Shown: positions 15,575 to 26,278, counted from the first letter of the stretch. The stretch: DNA of 64,000 bases from Brucella intermedia LMG 3301 (GCF_000182645.1 NZ_ACQA01000002.1:806001-870000); one strand, 5' to 3'. Program-made: numbers and translations. Notes: generated by a model not told the origin, from the sequence alone.

Positions 15575-16624
15575 TTATTGTGCCAGCCACGCGTTGAAGC
15601 GCTTCGTCAGCTCTTCTGAGTTGTCGATCCAGAAGTCGACATTCAGTGGCAGAGAGTCTTTCAGATTGGCTTCCGCTGTCGGAAGATCGGATGCGAATTC
15701 CGCGGGCACCTTGCTTGCGGCTTCCTTGTTCGGCAGGCCGTAAGCCACGTATTTCGGCAATTTCACCTGATTCTCGGGCTGGCTCGCAAAAGCAATGAAA
15801 TCCAGCCCCACATCCTTGTTTTCGGCATCTTTCAGGATGACCCAGCTGTCGACAGCATAAATGCTGCCCGGCCAGACCACCTTGAAATTCTTGCCCTCGC
15901 TCCTGTTTATGCCCGTGATGCGCCCGTTATAGGCCGACGCCATCACCACTTCATCCGAGGCCAGCAATTGCAGTGGCTGCGCTCCTGCTTCCCACCAGAC
16001 TATATTTGGCTTCAGTTCATCAAGCTTTTTGAATGCGCGATCCACACCCTCTGGCGTCGAGAGAACATCGTAAATCTCGTCCTTGCTGACCCCGTCAGCG
16101 AGGAGTGCAAATTCGAGAGTATATTTGGCGCCTTTGCGCAGGGAGCGTTTGCCTGGAAACTTTTTCACATCCCAGAAATCTGCCCAGGATTGCGGACCAT
16201 CTTTCAACTTGTCCGCGTTATAGGCGATCGCGGTAGACCACACGATCGCACCGACACCGCAATCATTGACCGCACTGTCGAGAAACTTGTCTTTGCCGCC
16301 TAGCTTGTCCCAATCGATCTTTTCGTAAAGACCGTCCGCACAACCAAGGGCGAGTTCTTCCGCCTCCACCTGCACCACATCCCAATTGGGCTTTCCTGCT
16401 TTCACCTTTGCCTGAACGACACCGTAGCCGCCGTCCCAGGATTCATCCAGCAAGGGCTTGCCGATCTTCTCGGAGAAGGGCTTGAAGTAAATTTCCCGTT
16501 GGGCGTCCTGATAGTTGCCGCCCCAGGAAACGACTGTCAGATCGCGGGCGGTCGCAGAGCCTGTATCGAGTGCAGTTGCAAGGAGTCCGCCCATAAGGGC
16601 AAGGCGAGCAATTTTCATCGACAT
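15575..16624 (-). CDS. Polyamine-type ABC importer binding protein (PotD/PotF-like)
   Basis: 349-residue periplasmic binding protein with a signal peptide (residues ~1-24) and the VVSWGGNYQDAQRE opening typical of the PotD/PotF-type family 1 binders. The start at 16624 is preceded by GGGAAC; a second ATG two codons later is also possible. Ligand class polyamine or a related organic cation is inferred from family resemblance of all four subunits; some close relatives bind other compounds, so the substrate is open. Confidence 0.85.
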   Translation of the reverse strand: MSMKIARLALMGGLLATALDTGSATARDLTVVSWGGNYQDAQREIYFKPFSEKIGKPLLDESWDGGYGVVQAKVKAGKPNWDVVQVEAEELALGCADGLYEKIDWDKLGGKDKFLDSAVNDCGVGAIVWSTAIAYNADKLKDGPQSWADFWDVKKFPGKRSLRKGAKYTLEFALLADGVSKDEIYDVLSTPEGVDRAFKKLDELKPNIVWWEAGAQPLQLLASDEVVMASAYNGRITGINRSEGKNFKVVWPGSIYAVDSWVILKDAENKDVGLDFIAFASQPENQVKLPKYVAYGLPNKEAASKVPAEFASDLPTAEANLKDSLPLNVDFWIDNSEELTKRFNAWLAQ

Positions 16625-16752
16625 GTTCCCATTTTGGTTCGACGGGTTGTTCCCGACGTTGTTGTAATGGGCCATGCTAGCTTGATCGTTAGTCGCGGGC
16701 AATATTGTAGTCGCCCGACAATGCAAAAGTATTATCCCGTTTTCACGAGGTG

Positions 16753-16782
16753 GAGAATCCGGGCGAAACGTCCGGATTTCTC
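16753..16782 (-). terminator. Hairpin after pcaF
   Basis: GAGAATCCGG / CCGGATT(T)CTC, a 10-bp stem with one bulged base, lies 14 nt after the pcaF stop. No T-run follows; a plausible end of the pcaIJF transcript. Confidence 0.5.
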
Positions 16783-16795
16783 ATTCGCGCGCGCT

Positions 16796-17998
16796 TCAAA
16801 CGCGTTCAAGCGCAAGGGCGATCCCCTGCCCGACACCTATGCACATTGTTGCGAGAGCATACCTGCCGCGATTGAGCGAAAGTTCGAGCGCCGCCGTGCC
16901 TGCAATGCGCGCACCGGACATACCGAGTGGATGTCCAAGAGCAATCGCGCCGCCGTTCGGGTTGACACGCTCGTCGTCGTCGGAGATTCCGAGATCGCGC
17001 AACACTGCCAGGCCCTGCGATGCAAATGCCTCGTTCAGTTCGATGACGTCGAAGGCATCAGTCGCGATACCGGTACGCGCGCAGAGCCTCCTTGTCGCCG
17101 GAGCAGGACCAATACCCATGATGCGGGGAGGAACACCTGCCGTAGCACCACCAACAATGCGCGCTATGGGCGTGAGGCCATATTTTTTAATGGCCTCCTC
17201 TGACGCGATGATGAGCGCTGCAGCTCCGTCATTTACACCTGAAGCGTTGCCTGCCGTCACAGTGCCGCCCTCGCGGAAGGGCGTGCCCAGCTTTGCCAAT
17301 GCTTCCAGGCTCGTCACACGGGGGTGTTCGTCCCTGTCCACAATGATCGGCTCACCTTTGCGCCGCGGTATTGTGACGGGCACGATTTCCCTGGCAAGGC
17401 GTCCATTCTCTTGCGCAACTGCCGCCTTTTCCTGACTGCGAAGCGCAAATATGTCCTGATCCTGCCTCGAAACATTGAAATCTTCCGCTACGTTCTCGCC
17501 CGTCTCCGGCATGGAATCCACACCGTACTGCTTCTTCATCAAAGGATTGACGAACCGCCAGCCGATGGTCGTATCGAAGATTTCCGCCTTGCGTGAAAAT
17601 GCGCTGTCGGCTTTCGGCATGACGAAAGGCGCGCGGCTCATGCTTTCCACGCCTCCGGCGATGACAAGTTCTGCTTCGCCGGCTTTGATTGCGCGTGCGG
17701 CCGTTATGACAGCATCCATCCCTGACCCGCAGAGACGATTGATCGTGGTTCCTGACACCCCAACTGGCAATCCCGCCAGCAGAAGTGACATACGCGCGAC
17801 ATTGCGGTTGTCTTCCCCGGCCTGATTGGCTGAGCCGAAAATGACGTCATCGACGGCTTCCCAATCGACAGAGCCATTACGCTCCATAAGTGCTCTCAGT
17901 GGGACCGCACCAAGATCGTCGGCACGAATCGATGAAAGCGCGCCCCCGTAGCGACCGATTGGCGTGCGGATATAATCGCAGATATATGCTTCACTCAT
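16796..17998 (-). CDS. pcaF: 3-oxoadipyl-CoA thiolase
   Basis: 400-residue thiolase that splits 3-oxoadipyl-CoA with CoA into succinyl-CoA and acetyl-CoA, the last step of the beta-ketoadipate pathway. The nucleophile Cys 90 (INRLCGSGMDAV), His 356 (ALGHPLGMSG) and Cys 386 (MCIGVGQG) are all present. Thiolases of fatty-acid or acetoacetyl-CoA metabolism look similar; the assignment to PcaF rests on the adjoining pcaI and pcaJ genes, with only 9 nt between pcaJ and this gene. Confidence 0.93.
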   Translation of the reverse strand: MSEAYICDYIRTPIGRYGGALSSIRADDLGAVPLRALMERNGSVDWEAVDDVIFGSANQAGEDNRNVARMSLLLAGLPVGVSGTTINRLCGSGMDAVITAARAIKAGEAELVIAGGVESMSRAPFVMPKADSAFSRKAEIFDTTIGWRFVNPLMKKQYGVDSMPETGENVAEDFNVSRQDQDIFALRSQEKAAVAQENGRLAREIVPVTIPRRKGEPIIVDRDEHPRVTSLEALAKLGTPFREGGTVTAGNASGVNDGAAALIIASEEAIKKYGLTPIARIVGGATAGVPPRIMGIGPAPATRRLCARTGIATDAFDVIELNEAFASQGLAVLRDLGISDDDERVNPNGGAIALGHPLGMSGARIAGTAALELSLNRGRYALATMCIGVGQGIALALERV

Positions 17999-18007
17999 GG
18001 TATGGCC

Positions 18008-18697
18008 TCACAGTTCCGGGACAACGAGATCGGCAACCGGGCCGTCCACGTGGAGTTTCGCACCGGTCATGGCCTGAAGGTCTTCCAATGTCATGGAAGC
18101 CAACTTTTCACGCAGCACAAAACGCCCCTTGTCGATATCGATCACCGCATGGCTGGTATAGACACGCGTGATACATGCAACACCGGTTAGCGGGAAAGTG
18201 CACTTTTCGACGAGCTTCGGTTCGCCCTTCTTCGTCACATGCTCGGTAATCACCACGACCTGTTTCGCGCCGTGCACAAGATCCATTGCACCACCGACCG
18301 CCGGCACACCCTTGGCCCCTACTCGCCAGTTAGCGAGATCGCCGTTCTGGGCAACCTGATATGCACCAAGAATTGCCACGTCGAGATGGCCGCCGCGCAC
18401 CATTGCGAAGCTGTCGGCGTGGTGGAAGAAAGCCGCGCCGGGCTTCAGCGTGACCGCCTTCTTGCCAGCATTGATCAGATCCCAATCTTCCTCGCCCTCC
18501 GGAGGGGCTTCGCCGAAATCCAGAATGCCGTTTTCCGTATGGAAAATCGCTTCGCGGCCTTCCGGTTGATAACGGGCGACCATTTCTGGAAAGCCGATAC
18601 CGAGATTTACATAGGCACCGTCCTGGATATCCTGTGCGGCACGCCAGGCGATCTGCGCATTGGATAATTTGATGTCGTCATGAATATCGATCATCAT
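18008..18697 (-). CDS. pcaJ: 3-oxoadipate CoA-transferase subunit B
   Basis: 229-residue beta subunit, which carries the catalytic glutamate (Glu 55 in FHTENGIL) that forms the thioester intermediate when CoA is moved from succinyl-CoA to 3-oxoadipate. It begins in a 4-nt ATGA overlap with pcaI, ensuring balanced synthesis of the two subunits. Acetoacetate CoA-transferases are close relatives; context decides for PcaJ. Confidence 0.93.
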   Translation of the reverse strand: MMIDIHDDIKLSNAQIAWRAAQDIQDGAYVNLGIGFPEMVARYQPEGREAIFHTENGILDFGEAPPEGEEDWDLINAGKKAVTLKPGAAFFHHADSFAMVRGGHLDVAILGAYQVAQNGDLANWRVGAKGVPAVGGAMDLVHGAKQVVVITEHVTKKGEPKLVEKCTFPLTGVACITRVYTSHAVIDIDKGRFVLREKLASMTLEDLQAMTGAKLHVDGPVADLVVPEL

Positions 18698-19401
18698 GCG
18701 TAGGTCACTCCCGCGCGAATGAGTTCTTCTTCCTGCTTCGGATTTGCAACTTCAACGACACTGTCAACGAAGATGCCCGGCGTGATGACATTTTCCGGTT
18801 CAATGCCGCCGAGCTGAACAATTTCCGACACCTGCACAATGGTTCTCGCTGCAGCCATGCACATGAGCGGATTGAAATTGCGCGCCGCCATACGATAGGT
18901 CAGATTGCCGTGCCTATCGCCAAGATGAGCCTTGATGAGCGCGAAATCAGCCTTCAACCAGCGCTCCTGCACATAGGGTCGCCCGTCAAATTCAGCTATA
19001 ATCTTGCCTTCCGCCAACTCCGTGCCGTAGGCGGTCGGGGTGTAGAATGCCGGGATACCGGCGCCACCTGCACGAATGCGCTCGGCAAGCGTTCCTTGCG
19101 GCACGAGTTCCAGTTCAATGTCGCCAGCTATATATTTATCTGTGAAGGCGCGCGGATCGGATGAGCGCGGGAAAGAACAGATCATCTTCCGAACCATCCC
19201 GGCGTCGATCATGGCTGCAATGCCAATGCCGCCATTGCCAGCATTGTTATTGATCACAGTCAGATTCTTCGGCCCCTTGTCGATCAGGGCATGAATGAGT
19301 TCGATTGGCGCGCCCGCGCCACCAAATCCCCCGATCATGACACTCGCGCCATCACCTATTCCGGCGACTGCGTCCGCCAAACTTCCGATTGTCTTGTCCA
19401 T
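18694..19401 (-). CDS. pcaI: 3-oxoadipate CoA-transferase subunit A
   Basis: 235-residue alpha subunit with the CoA-transferase glycine motif (MIGGFGGAGAP, ~22-32). First gene of the pcaIJF operon, with GGAGG 4 nt before its ATG. Divergent from pcaR across a 159-nt gap that holds the probable PcaR site. Works in the cytoplasm with PcaJ. Confidence 0.93.
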   Translation of the reverse strand: MDKTIGSLADAVAGIGDGASVMIGGFGGAGAPIELIHALIDKGPKNLTVINNNAGNGGIGIAAMIDAGMVRKMICSFPRSSDPRAFTDKYIAGDIELELVPQGTLAERIRAGGAGIPAFYTPTAYGTELAEGKIIAEFDGRPYVQERWLKADFALIKAHLGDRHGNLTYRMAARNFNPLMCMAAARTIVQVSEIVQLGGIEPENVITPGIFVDSVVEVANPKQEEELIRAGVTYA

Positions 19402-19495
19402 TTCGCCTCCATACTGGAACGCGCGATTTCACGCCGAGCGTTTCCAGCCTCAAACACGATGAAATTAGCCACCGCATCAACGACGGGTCAAAACA

Positions 19496-19534
19496 TTTGT
19501 GCGTTATTTGACATTTGTTCACATATCGCACAAA
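19496..19534. promoter_or_regulatory. Candidate PcaR operator
   Basis: A perfect 8-bp inverted repeat, TTTGTGCG at 19496-19503 and CGCACAAA at 19527-19534, with dyad centres 31 bp apart (about three helical turns), in the gap between divergent pcaI and pcaR. This suits an IclR-type regulator bound as a pair of dimers. Confidence 0.6.
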
Positions 19535-19560
19535 ATAGATTGTCGCTTTCAGGAGGCTTC

Positions 19561-20316
19561 ATGCGCGAAACTGACTTCATCGGAGGCTTTGCCAAAGGAT
19601 TGAAAGTTATCGAAGCGTTCGGCGAAAATCAGCCACGTCTTTCGATAGCGGACGTTTCAAAGATTACCGGACTCGACCGCGCGACAGCACGGCGGTGTTT
19701 GCTGACCCTCGCTGCGCTCGGCTATGCCGAATACGACGGCAAGTTTTTCATGCTTCTGCCGAAAATTCTTCGGCTCGGACACGCTTATCTTTCTTCGACA
19801 CCCTTGCCGACGATCATCCAGCCGCATCTGGACCGGTTGTCCGACACAGTCGGCGAAAGTGCGTCCGCGTCCGTTCTGGACGGAACAGAAATCGTGTACA
19901 TCGCCCGCGCCTCGCAGATGCGTGTCATGTCCATTAACCTGATGGCTGGAAGCAGGCTTCCGGCCTACTGTGCCTCGATGGGGCGCGTGCTCCTAGCCTC
20001 GCTTCACGAACCCGAAGCACTTACGATTCTTGAGCGCACCGAACGGAAAGCGCTGACGCCATTTACGAAGGTGGCAATTGACCAATTGATGGCGGAAATC
20101 TCCGTAATTCGTGATCAAGGTTATGCAATCAACGATCAGGAACTGGAGCTCGGGCTGCGTTCAATCGCAGTTCCAGTCTTCAATCACAGAGGCACCGTAG
20201 TTGCAGCAATCAATATCGGGGCGCCGGCGGCTCACGTCGAAACAGGGGGGCTGGTCGAACGCTTCCTACCCGCCATGTTGCAAGTCCAGTCGGACCTTCG
20301 CAGTTTGCTGAGATGA
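19561..20316 (+). CDS. pcaR: IclR-family regulator of the beta-ketoadipate pathway
   Basis: 251 residues: winged helix-turn-helix (~20-70, LSIADVSKITGLDRATARRCLLTL) and an IclR effector domain. The sequence is of the PcaR/PcaU/PobR subgroup (opening FIGGFAKGLKVIEAF). In relatives it responds to 3-oxoadipate and activates pcaIJF. The ATG at 19561 has AGGAGG 6 nt upstream; the long open frame before it is not coding. Divergent from pcaI. Confidence 0.9.
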   Translation: MRETDFIGGFAKGLKVIEAFGENQPRLSIADVSKITGLDRATARRCLLTLAALGYAEYDGKFFMLLPKILRLGHAYLSSTPLPTIIQPHLDRLSDTVGESASASVLDGTEIVYIARASQMRVMSINLMAGSRLPAYCASMGRVLLASLHEPEALTILERTERKALTPFTKVAIDQLMAEISVIRDQGYAINDQELELGLRSIAVPVFNHRGTVVAAINIGAPAAHVETGGLVERFLPAMLQVQSDLRSLLR

Positions 20317-20346
20317 ACTGTCGAGGATGAAAAATCCAATTAAACC

Positions 20347-21264
20347 TTACAGTGATAGGTCTTGAGCGGCGAGACGCTCCCGCTCCCTCAAGCGAAACGC
20401 ACGTGGTGTTTCACCTGTCATTTTCAGAAAGAAGCGCGAAAAATAAGCCGGATCTGAAAATCCGAGGCTGTAGGCGATATGCTGTACGGAGGATGGCATG
20501 GCTATCAAATCGCGCTTGGCCGTATCCATCAGCTTGTTTGCAACCAAATCTTGTGTCGTTCCTCCAGTTAGCTGCTTCACCGTCCGATTGAGATGCGTCG
20601 GTGAAACTCCCAGCAATTTCGCATAAAATGAAACCGGCTTGTGATCTCGGTAATAGCGATCGATCAGCTCCAACAGCCTTTCAATACGAGCGGGCATATA
20701 TACCCGGCTTTCTTGACGCTTCGCCGGGTTTGAAGAATATGCATGCCTTAAAATGTAAATGAATGCAACTTGAACAAGAGACTCCAGCATGCTGTTTTTA
20801 TATGATTTTCTTGCATGAAACTCTTCTTGCACTTGGCTCAGAAGAGAGGAAAGTAATCCGAGATTATCTTCGCCTGCGTCTTTCATGGATATGAGTTGCG
20901 GCTGCGTCAGCCACTCTGCCATCACTCCCGCTGTCCCCCCTCCCACAAACGGCATATGCGGGCTCAGAATCGTCACGATGTGGCCCACTATATCTTTTGA
21001 AAATGCAAACCCATGATTGAAACCGGGAGGCACCAAAATCGCACATGGTGTCTGAAATGGGCGGATGGCGCCGTCAAAATTTACCTGCCCCGAACCGCTT
21101 TCAATATACAGAAGCTGAAAGAAACTCACGTGACGATGCAGTGAAATCTCGAAATTGTGCAAACTCGATCGCGAAAAAAGCGTTTCGCAGTGCAGCCAGA
21201 AATCCGGCCTCTGCTCGTTGTCCTCTCCGTAAAGCTCGTATGTTGGAACAAAATTTTCCGACAT
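20347..21264 (-). CDS. pobR: AraC/XylS-family regulator, probably PobR
   Basis: 305 residues: an N-terminal cupin-like sensing domain (~25-130) and a C-terminal AraC DNA-binding domain with two helix-turn-helix motifs (~200-295, YAKLLGVSPTHLNRTVKQ and QHIAYSLGFSDPAYFSRFF). It is divergent from pobA with 105 nt between the starts, the classic arrangement in rhizobia, where an AraC-type PobR activates pobA in response to 4-hydroxybenzoate. It differs from the IclR-type PobR of Acinetobacter. Convergent with pcaR, 30 nt apart. Confidence 0.85.
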   Translation of the reverse strand: MSENFVPTYELYGEDNEQRPDFWLHCETLFSRSSLHNFEISLHRHVSFFQLLYIESGSGQVNFDGAIRPFQTPCAILVPPGFNHGFAFSKDIVGHIVTILSPHMPFVGGGTAGVMAEWLTQPQLISMKDAGEDNLGLLSSLLSQVQEEFHARKSYKNSMLESLVQVAFIYILRHAYSSNPAKRQESRVYMPARIERLLELIDRYYRDHKPVSFYAKLLGVSPTHLNRTVKQLTGGTTQDLVANKLMDTAKRDLIAMPSSVQHIAYSLGFSDPAYFSRFFLKMTGETPRAFRLRERERLAAQDLSL

Positions 21265-21345
21265 CTTGTCCTCCGATAATGTTCGATTTGTACAATAAAT
21301 TGCCGGAATTATCCATTGTCAGCCTGAAGGTTCCCCCAAGAATAA

Positions 21346-22539
<1,194 letters not shown>

Positions 22540-22630
22540 AAGCCGACGATTGAACTGCAATTGATATTGTCGAGACATACCAAGGGTTTGGTACAGAGGC
22601 CCCAACAGTATTCATTGAACCCCCGGCGAT

Positions 22631-22648
22631 AAGTTCCAATCGGAACTT
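22631..22648. terminator. Hairpin between convergent pobA and pcaQ
   Basis: Perfect AAGTTCC / GGAACTT stem with a 4-nt loop; a second inverted repeat CGCGGTCG / CGACCGCG lies at 22660-22694. Neither has a strong T-run. They lie in the 158-nt gap between the convergent genes. Confidence 0.45.
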
Positions 22649-22697
22649 GTCGCATCTCGCGCGGTCGGCCACCTCATCAAGGTAGTCGACCGCGGTT

Positions 22698-23612
22698 CTA
22701 TGGCTTCAGGCCGGCAGCTTCACGCAATGTCTGGATCAGAATCTGCATCGCGGCGGTCTGCGCCATATCGGTCCGCATCGTGAGCCCTACAGGGCCCGTT
22801 GTCTCGCTTGTATCAATGGGCAACGCAACCAGCTTGCCCTCTGAGACGTCCCTGGCCGCAACGCCCTCTGATATAATCCACACCGCATCGCTCTCGCGGA
22901 CAAATGCGCGCCCGAAAGCATCGGATACAGTTTCTATCTGAACAGGCAGTGTTCCGATCCCATTTGTAATCAACAGCCGGTCCACAAAAGGACGAATGAT
23001 CGAGTTGCGTGTCGGCATTAAAACCGGATAATCGGCCAGCCTTTCGAAAACCGCGTGTCCAGTTGCCAGAGGATGCCCCGCCCTCACAAGAAACCGGACC
23101 TGCTCCGAGTAAAGATGCTCGAAGGAAAACCCGGTCATCTTTTCAGGTGCTGCAAGGCGCCCGACGACCAGATCGAGATCGCCAATCCGCAACTGCTCCA
23201 GAAGAACAGCATTTTCGCCCGTCACGATTTTGACCTGGCTGGATGTTCTCTCCGCAAGAAACAGGCTCATTGCTTTCGGCATGATCCGTGTTGAAACTGT
23301 CGGCAATGCGCCAATGCGAATAGGCGGCCCCGATCCGTCCAGTTCCTGTGATACGGAATCCAGTCCCTGCCTGAGAGCCGTCAGAGCTGTTCCCGCGTGA
23401 CGAAGAAACACTTCACCGAACCGCGTTATCCTTATCCCGCGACCATCGCGCTCCACCACCGGAACGCCCAGAATTTCCTCCAGTTCACGCATTGTCTTGG
23501 TCACGGCCGGTTGACTGATACTCAAGACTTCCGAAGCCTTGACCACGCTTTTCTGTCGCGCAACCTCAACAAACGTATGCAGATGGCGAAACTTGATCCG
23601 GTTTCCAATCAC
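22698..23612 (-). CDS. pcaQ: LysR-family activator of the protocatechuate genes
   Basis: 304 residues: N-terminal LysR helix-turn-helix (~10-65, KASEVLSISQPAVTKTMRELEE) and a co-inducer domain. Very similar in layout to PcaQ of Agrobacterium and Sinorhizobium, which activates pcaDCHGB with 3-carboxy-muconate/muconolactone-type inducers. It starts with GTG at 23612, chosen because it gives the family N-terminus (IGNRIKFRHL); no good ribosome site is seen, and a PcaQ-like box begins only 6 nt upstream, which suggests autoregulation. Confidence 0.93.
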   Translation of the reverse strand: MIGNRIKFRHLHTFVEVARQKSVVKASEVLSISQPAVTKTMRELEEILGVPVVERDGRGIRITRFGEVFLRHAGTALTALRQGLDSVSQELDGSGPPIRIGALPTVSTRIMPKAMSLFLAERTSSQVKIVTGENAVLLEQLRIGDLDLVVGRLAAPEKMTGFSFEHLYSEQVRFLVRAGHPLATGHAVFERLADYPVLMPTRNSIIRPFVDRLLITNGIGTLPVQIETVSDAFGRAFVRESDAVWIISEGVAARDVSEGKLVALPIDTSETTGPVGLTMRTDMAQTAAMQILIQTLREAAGLKP

Positions 23613-23618
23613 CTATCT

Positions 23619-23634
23619 ATAACCTTATAGTTAT
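23619..23634. promoter_or_regulatory. PcaQ box at pcaQ-pcaD
   Basis: ATAACC-TTAT-AGTTAT, close to the rhizobial PcaQ site ATAACC-N4-GGTTAA as I remember it. It lies 71 nt before pcaD and immediately before pcaQ. Confidence 0.7.
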
Positions 23635-23705
23635 GATTTCGGCCAACAATATCATTTTACTTAACCAGTTGAAAGCATGACAGTGCGATGCAAGAGGAGA
23701 AAGCC

Positions 23706-24497
23706 GTGCAATTCGCATCCGTAAACGACGTCGTCATCCATTACGACTTTCAACGGGCAGCAGCCGAAAAGCCCGTTCTGGTTTTCATTAATTCGCTGGG
23801 AACCGATCTGCGCATATGGGATGAAGTTCGTTTACGCCTGGGCAACGACGTATCAGTTCTCGTCTATGATAAGCGCGGCCACGGTCTTTCGGACATCGGA
23901 AACACTCCTTACACAATCGAACTGCTCGCCGCCGATCTCACCGCACTGCTAGACAAGCTCTCGATAAAGCGGGCGATCATCTGCGGGCTTTCTGTCGGCG
24001 GTTTGATTGCGCAAGGCGTTGTTGCCGCGCGACCCGATTTGGTGACAGGGCTTGTTCTGTCCAACACTGCCCACAAGATTGGCACTGCCGATATGTGGGA
24101 TGCGCGTATTGCCGCTATTCGGGAAAACGGCCTCGCAAGCATTCTCGACGCGACAATGCCCCGCTGGTTCACCCCTGCCTATCGGCATCCCGATAATCCT
24201 TCCTATCGTGCGTATTGCAACATGTTCGTTCGGCAACCGCTCGAAGGCTATGCAGCCACTTGCGCTGCTCTGCGGGATGCCGACTTAACGCAAGTAGCCA
24301 AAAAGATTTCGGTGCCGACATTGTGTCTGGTCGGCGAGCAGGACGGTTCTACACCGCCCGCCATTGCGCGCGAATTGGCAGGCCTCGTTCCTCAAGCAGA
24401 TTTTGCAGAGATTGCCGACTGCGGCCATATCCCCTGCGTCGAACAGCCCGATGCCTACGTCTCGCTGTTACGCAACTTTATTACAAACAGATTCTAG
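23706..24497 (+). CDS. pcaD: 3-oxoadipate enol-lactonase
   Basis: 263-residue alpha/beta hydrolase that opens 3-oxoadipate enol-lactone to 3-oxoadipate. The triad can be placed: Ser 96 in GLSVG, an Asp in GEQDGSTPP and a His in DCGHIPC. The start is the GTG at 23706, with AGAGGAG 6 nt upstream; an ATG six codons earlier would put this ribosome site inside the gene. First gene of pcaDCHGB. Confidence 0.94.
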   Translation: MQFASVNDVVIHYDFQRAAAEKPVLVFINSLGTDLRIWDEVRLRLGNDVSVLVYDKRGHGLSDIGNTPYTIELLAADLTALLDKLSIKRAIICGLSVGGLIAQGVVAARPDLVTGLVLSNTAHKIGTADMWDARIAAIRENGLASILDATMPRWFTPAYRHPDNPSYRAYCNMFVRQPLEGYAATCAALRDADLTQVAKKISVPTLCLVGEQDGSTPPAIARELAGLVPQADFAEIADCGHIPCVEQPDAYVSLLRNFITNRF

Positions 24498-24511
24498 CAT
24501 GGAGAATAACC

Positions 24512-24919
24512 ATGGCTGACAATGCCGTGCGGTCAGACCGTTACAAGATCGGCATGAATGTGCGCCGTTCGGTTCTGGGCGATACGCATGTTGATCGTGC
24601 TTCAAACAGCGCGACCGACCTTGATGCACCATTTCAGGAGCTTATAACGGAAGCTGCATGGGGAACCGTCTGGTCGCGTCCGGGCTGGACCAAACGGGAG
24701 CGTTCGATCGTTACCATTGCGCTTCTTGCCGCACTCGGGCAAGACGACGAGGTTGCCATGCATATACGCGCTACAAAAAATACAGGCGCGACGAGGGAGG
24801 ACATCTGCGAAGCATTGATGCATGTCGCTATCTATGCGGGAGTTCCGGCATCGAACCACGCTTTCAAGATCGCCAAGCAGACTTATGCGCAGATGGATGC
24901 GGAGGAGGCCGAAAAATGA
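24512..24919 (+). CDS. pcaC: 4-carboxymuconolactone decarboxylase
   Basis: 135-residue member of the CMD family (all-helical, AhpD-like fold) that decarboxylates 4-carboxymuconolactone to the enol-lactone used by PcaD. The segment [19 protein letters not shown] and the [19 protein letters not shown] stretch are typical. It lies 14 nt after pcaD, with GGAG before its start, and its stop overlaps the pcaH start by 4 nt. Confidence 0.95.
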   Translation: MADNAVRSDRYKIGMNVRRSVLGDTHVDRASNSATDLDAPFQELITEAAWGTVWSRPGWTKRERSIVTIALLAALGQDDEVAMHIRATKNTGATREDICEALMHVAIYAGVPASNHAFKIAKQTYAQMDAEEAEK

Positions 24920-25656
24920 AAAACAGTCTGCCAGAGACAACTCCATTCTTTGCTCGTGATCTGTCGATGCATCCACCGGCCTACACGCCGTGGTACAAGA
25001 CCTCGGTGCTTCGCTCACCTACCCGCGCGCTGCTTTCGCTCGAAGGCACCAAAAGCGAAATTGCCGGCCCGGTATTCGGGCACAACATGCTGCATGAGCT
25101 GGATAATGATCTCATCCTGAATTACGCGCGCCCCGGTGAGATGCCGATCGGCCCGCGCATCCTTGTGCATGGCCGTGTTCTCGACGAAAGCAATAGGCCT
25201 GTTCCGGGGGCGCTCCTGGAATTCTGGCAGGCCAACGCCGGCGGACGTTACCGCCACAAGAAAGAAACCTATCTTGCAGCCATCGATCCAAATTTCGGGG
25301 GTGTCGGCCGCACCATAACGGACGAGAACGGCTATTACTGGTTCAAGACCATAAAGCCCGGTCCATATCCCTGGCCAAATGGCGTGAACGACTGGCGTCC
25401 GGCTCACATTCATTTCTCGGTGTTCGGGCATGGCTTTGCGCAACGTCTCATCACTCAAATGTACTTCGAAGGGGATCCATTGATCTGGATATGCCCGATC
25501 GTCAAAACCATCCCGGACAAATCGGCTATCGAACGGTTGGTCGCACCGCTGGATATGAACGCCAGTTTGCCGATGGATATGCTCGCTTACAAGTTCGACA
25601 TCGTGTTACGCGGTCGTCGTTCAACCCTCTTCGAAAATCGCCCGGAGGGCAACTGA
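24916..25656 (+). CDS. pcaH: Protocatechuate 3,4-dioxygenase beta subunit
   Basis: 246-residue iron-binding subunit that, with PcaG, cleaves the protocatechuate ring between the two hydroxyls. The four Fe(III) ligands can be assigned as Tyr 112, Tyr 151 (PGPYPW), His 164 and His 166 (PAHIHFS). It starts in an ATGA overlap with pcaC; the longer open frame upstream is not coding. Confidence 0.96.
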   Translation: MKNSLPETTPFFARDLSMHPPAYTPWYKTSVLRSPTRALLSLEGTKSEIAGPVFGHNMLHELDNDLILNYARPGEMPIGPRILVHGRVLDESNRPVPGALLEFWQANAGGRYRHKKETYLAAIDPNFGGVGRTITDENGYYWFKTIKPGPYPWPNGVNDWRPAHIHFSVFGHGFAQRLITQMYFEGDPLIWICPIVKTIPDKSAIERLVAPLDMNASLPMDMLAYKFDIVLRGRRSTLFENRPEGN

Positions 25657-25657
25657 T

Positions 25658-26275
25658 ATGGCGCAACCTCTCACGTATCTGAAAGAAACCGCCTCACAAA
25701 CCGCAGGCCCTTATGTCCATATCGGATTGACCCCCAACTTTGTCGGAATCGACGGCGTCTTCCAGCAGGACCTCGGGTCTGGCCCTCTCTACGGTGAGGA
25801 AACCACGGGCGAACGCATCACCATCAAAGGTCATGTCATTGACGGAATGGGTGCACCGCTTCGCGATGCGCTTGTGGAAATATGGCAGGCTGATGCGCGC
25901 GGCCTCTATAACAGCCCTTCGGAAACCGGCGGCAAGGCCGACATCGGCTTTCGTGGCTGGGGCCGGTGTCCGAGCCATATGGACACAGGCGAATTCACTT
26001 TCGAGACGATCAAGCCGGGGCGCGTTCCTTTCAAGGATGGTCGCCTCATGGCGCCGCACGTCACCTTGTGGATCGTGGCTCGTGGCATCAATCTCGGCTT
26101 GCAGACACGGATGTATTTTTCCGACGAAGCCGATGCCAATGCAGAGGATCCCATCCTTGTTCGCATCGAACACCGCAGCCGGGTGCAAACTCTCATCGGT
26201 CGACGCGAAGGTAGCGTCTATCATTTCGATATTCACTTGCAGGGCGAAAAAGAAACCATCTTTTTCGATATTTGA
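25658..26275 (+). CDS. pcaG: Protocatechuate 3,4-dioxygenase alpha subunit
   Basis: 205-residue partner of PcaH with the same intradiol fold but without the full iron ligand set, as is normal for alpha subunits. TAGPYVHIG near residue 15 and WQADARGLYNSP near 90 are family marks. It starts one base after the pcaH stop, so subunit synthesis is coupled. Confidence 0.95.
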   Translation: MAQPLTYLKETASQTAGPYVHIGLTPNFVGIDGVFQQDLGSGPLYGEETTGERITIKGHVIDGMGAPLRDALVEIWQADARGLYNSPSETGGKADIGFRGWGRCPSHMDTGEFTFETIKPGRVPFKDGRLMAPHVTLWIVARGINLGLQTRMYFSDEADANAEDPILVRIEHRSRVQTLIGRREGSVYHFDIHLQGEKETIFFDI

Positions 26276-26278
26276 CGC

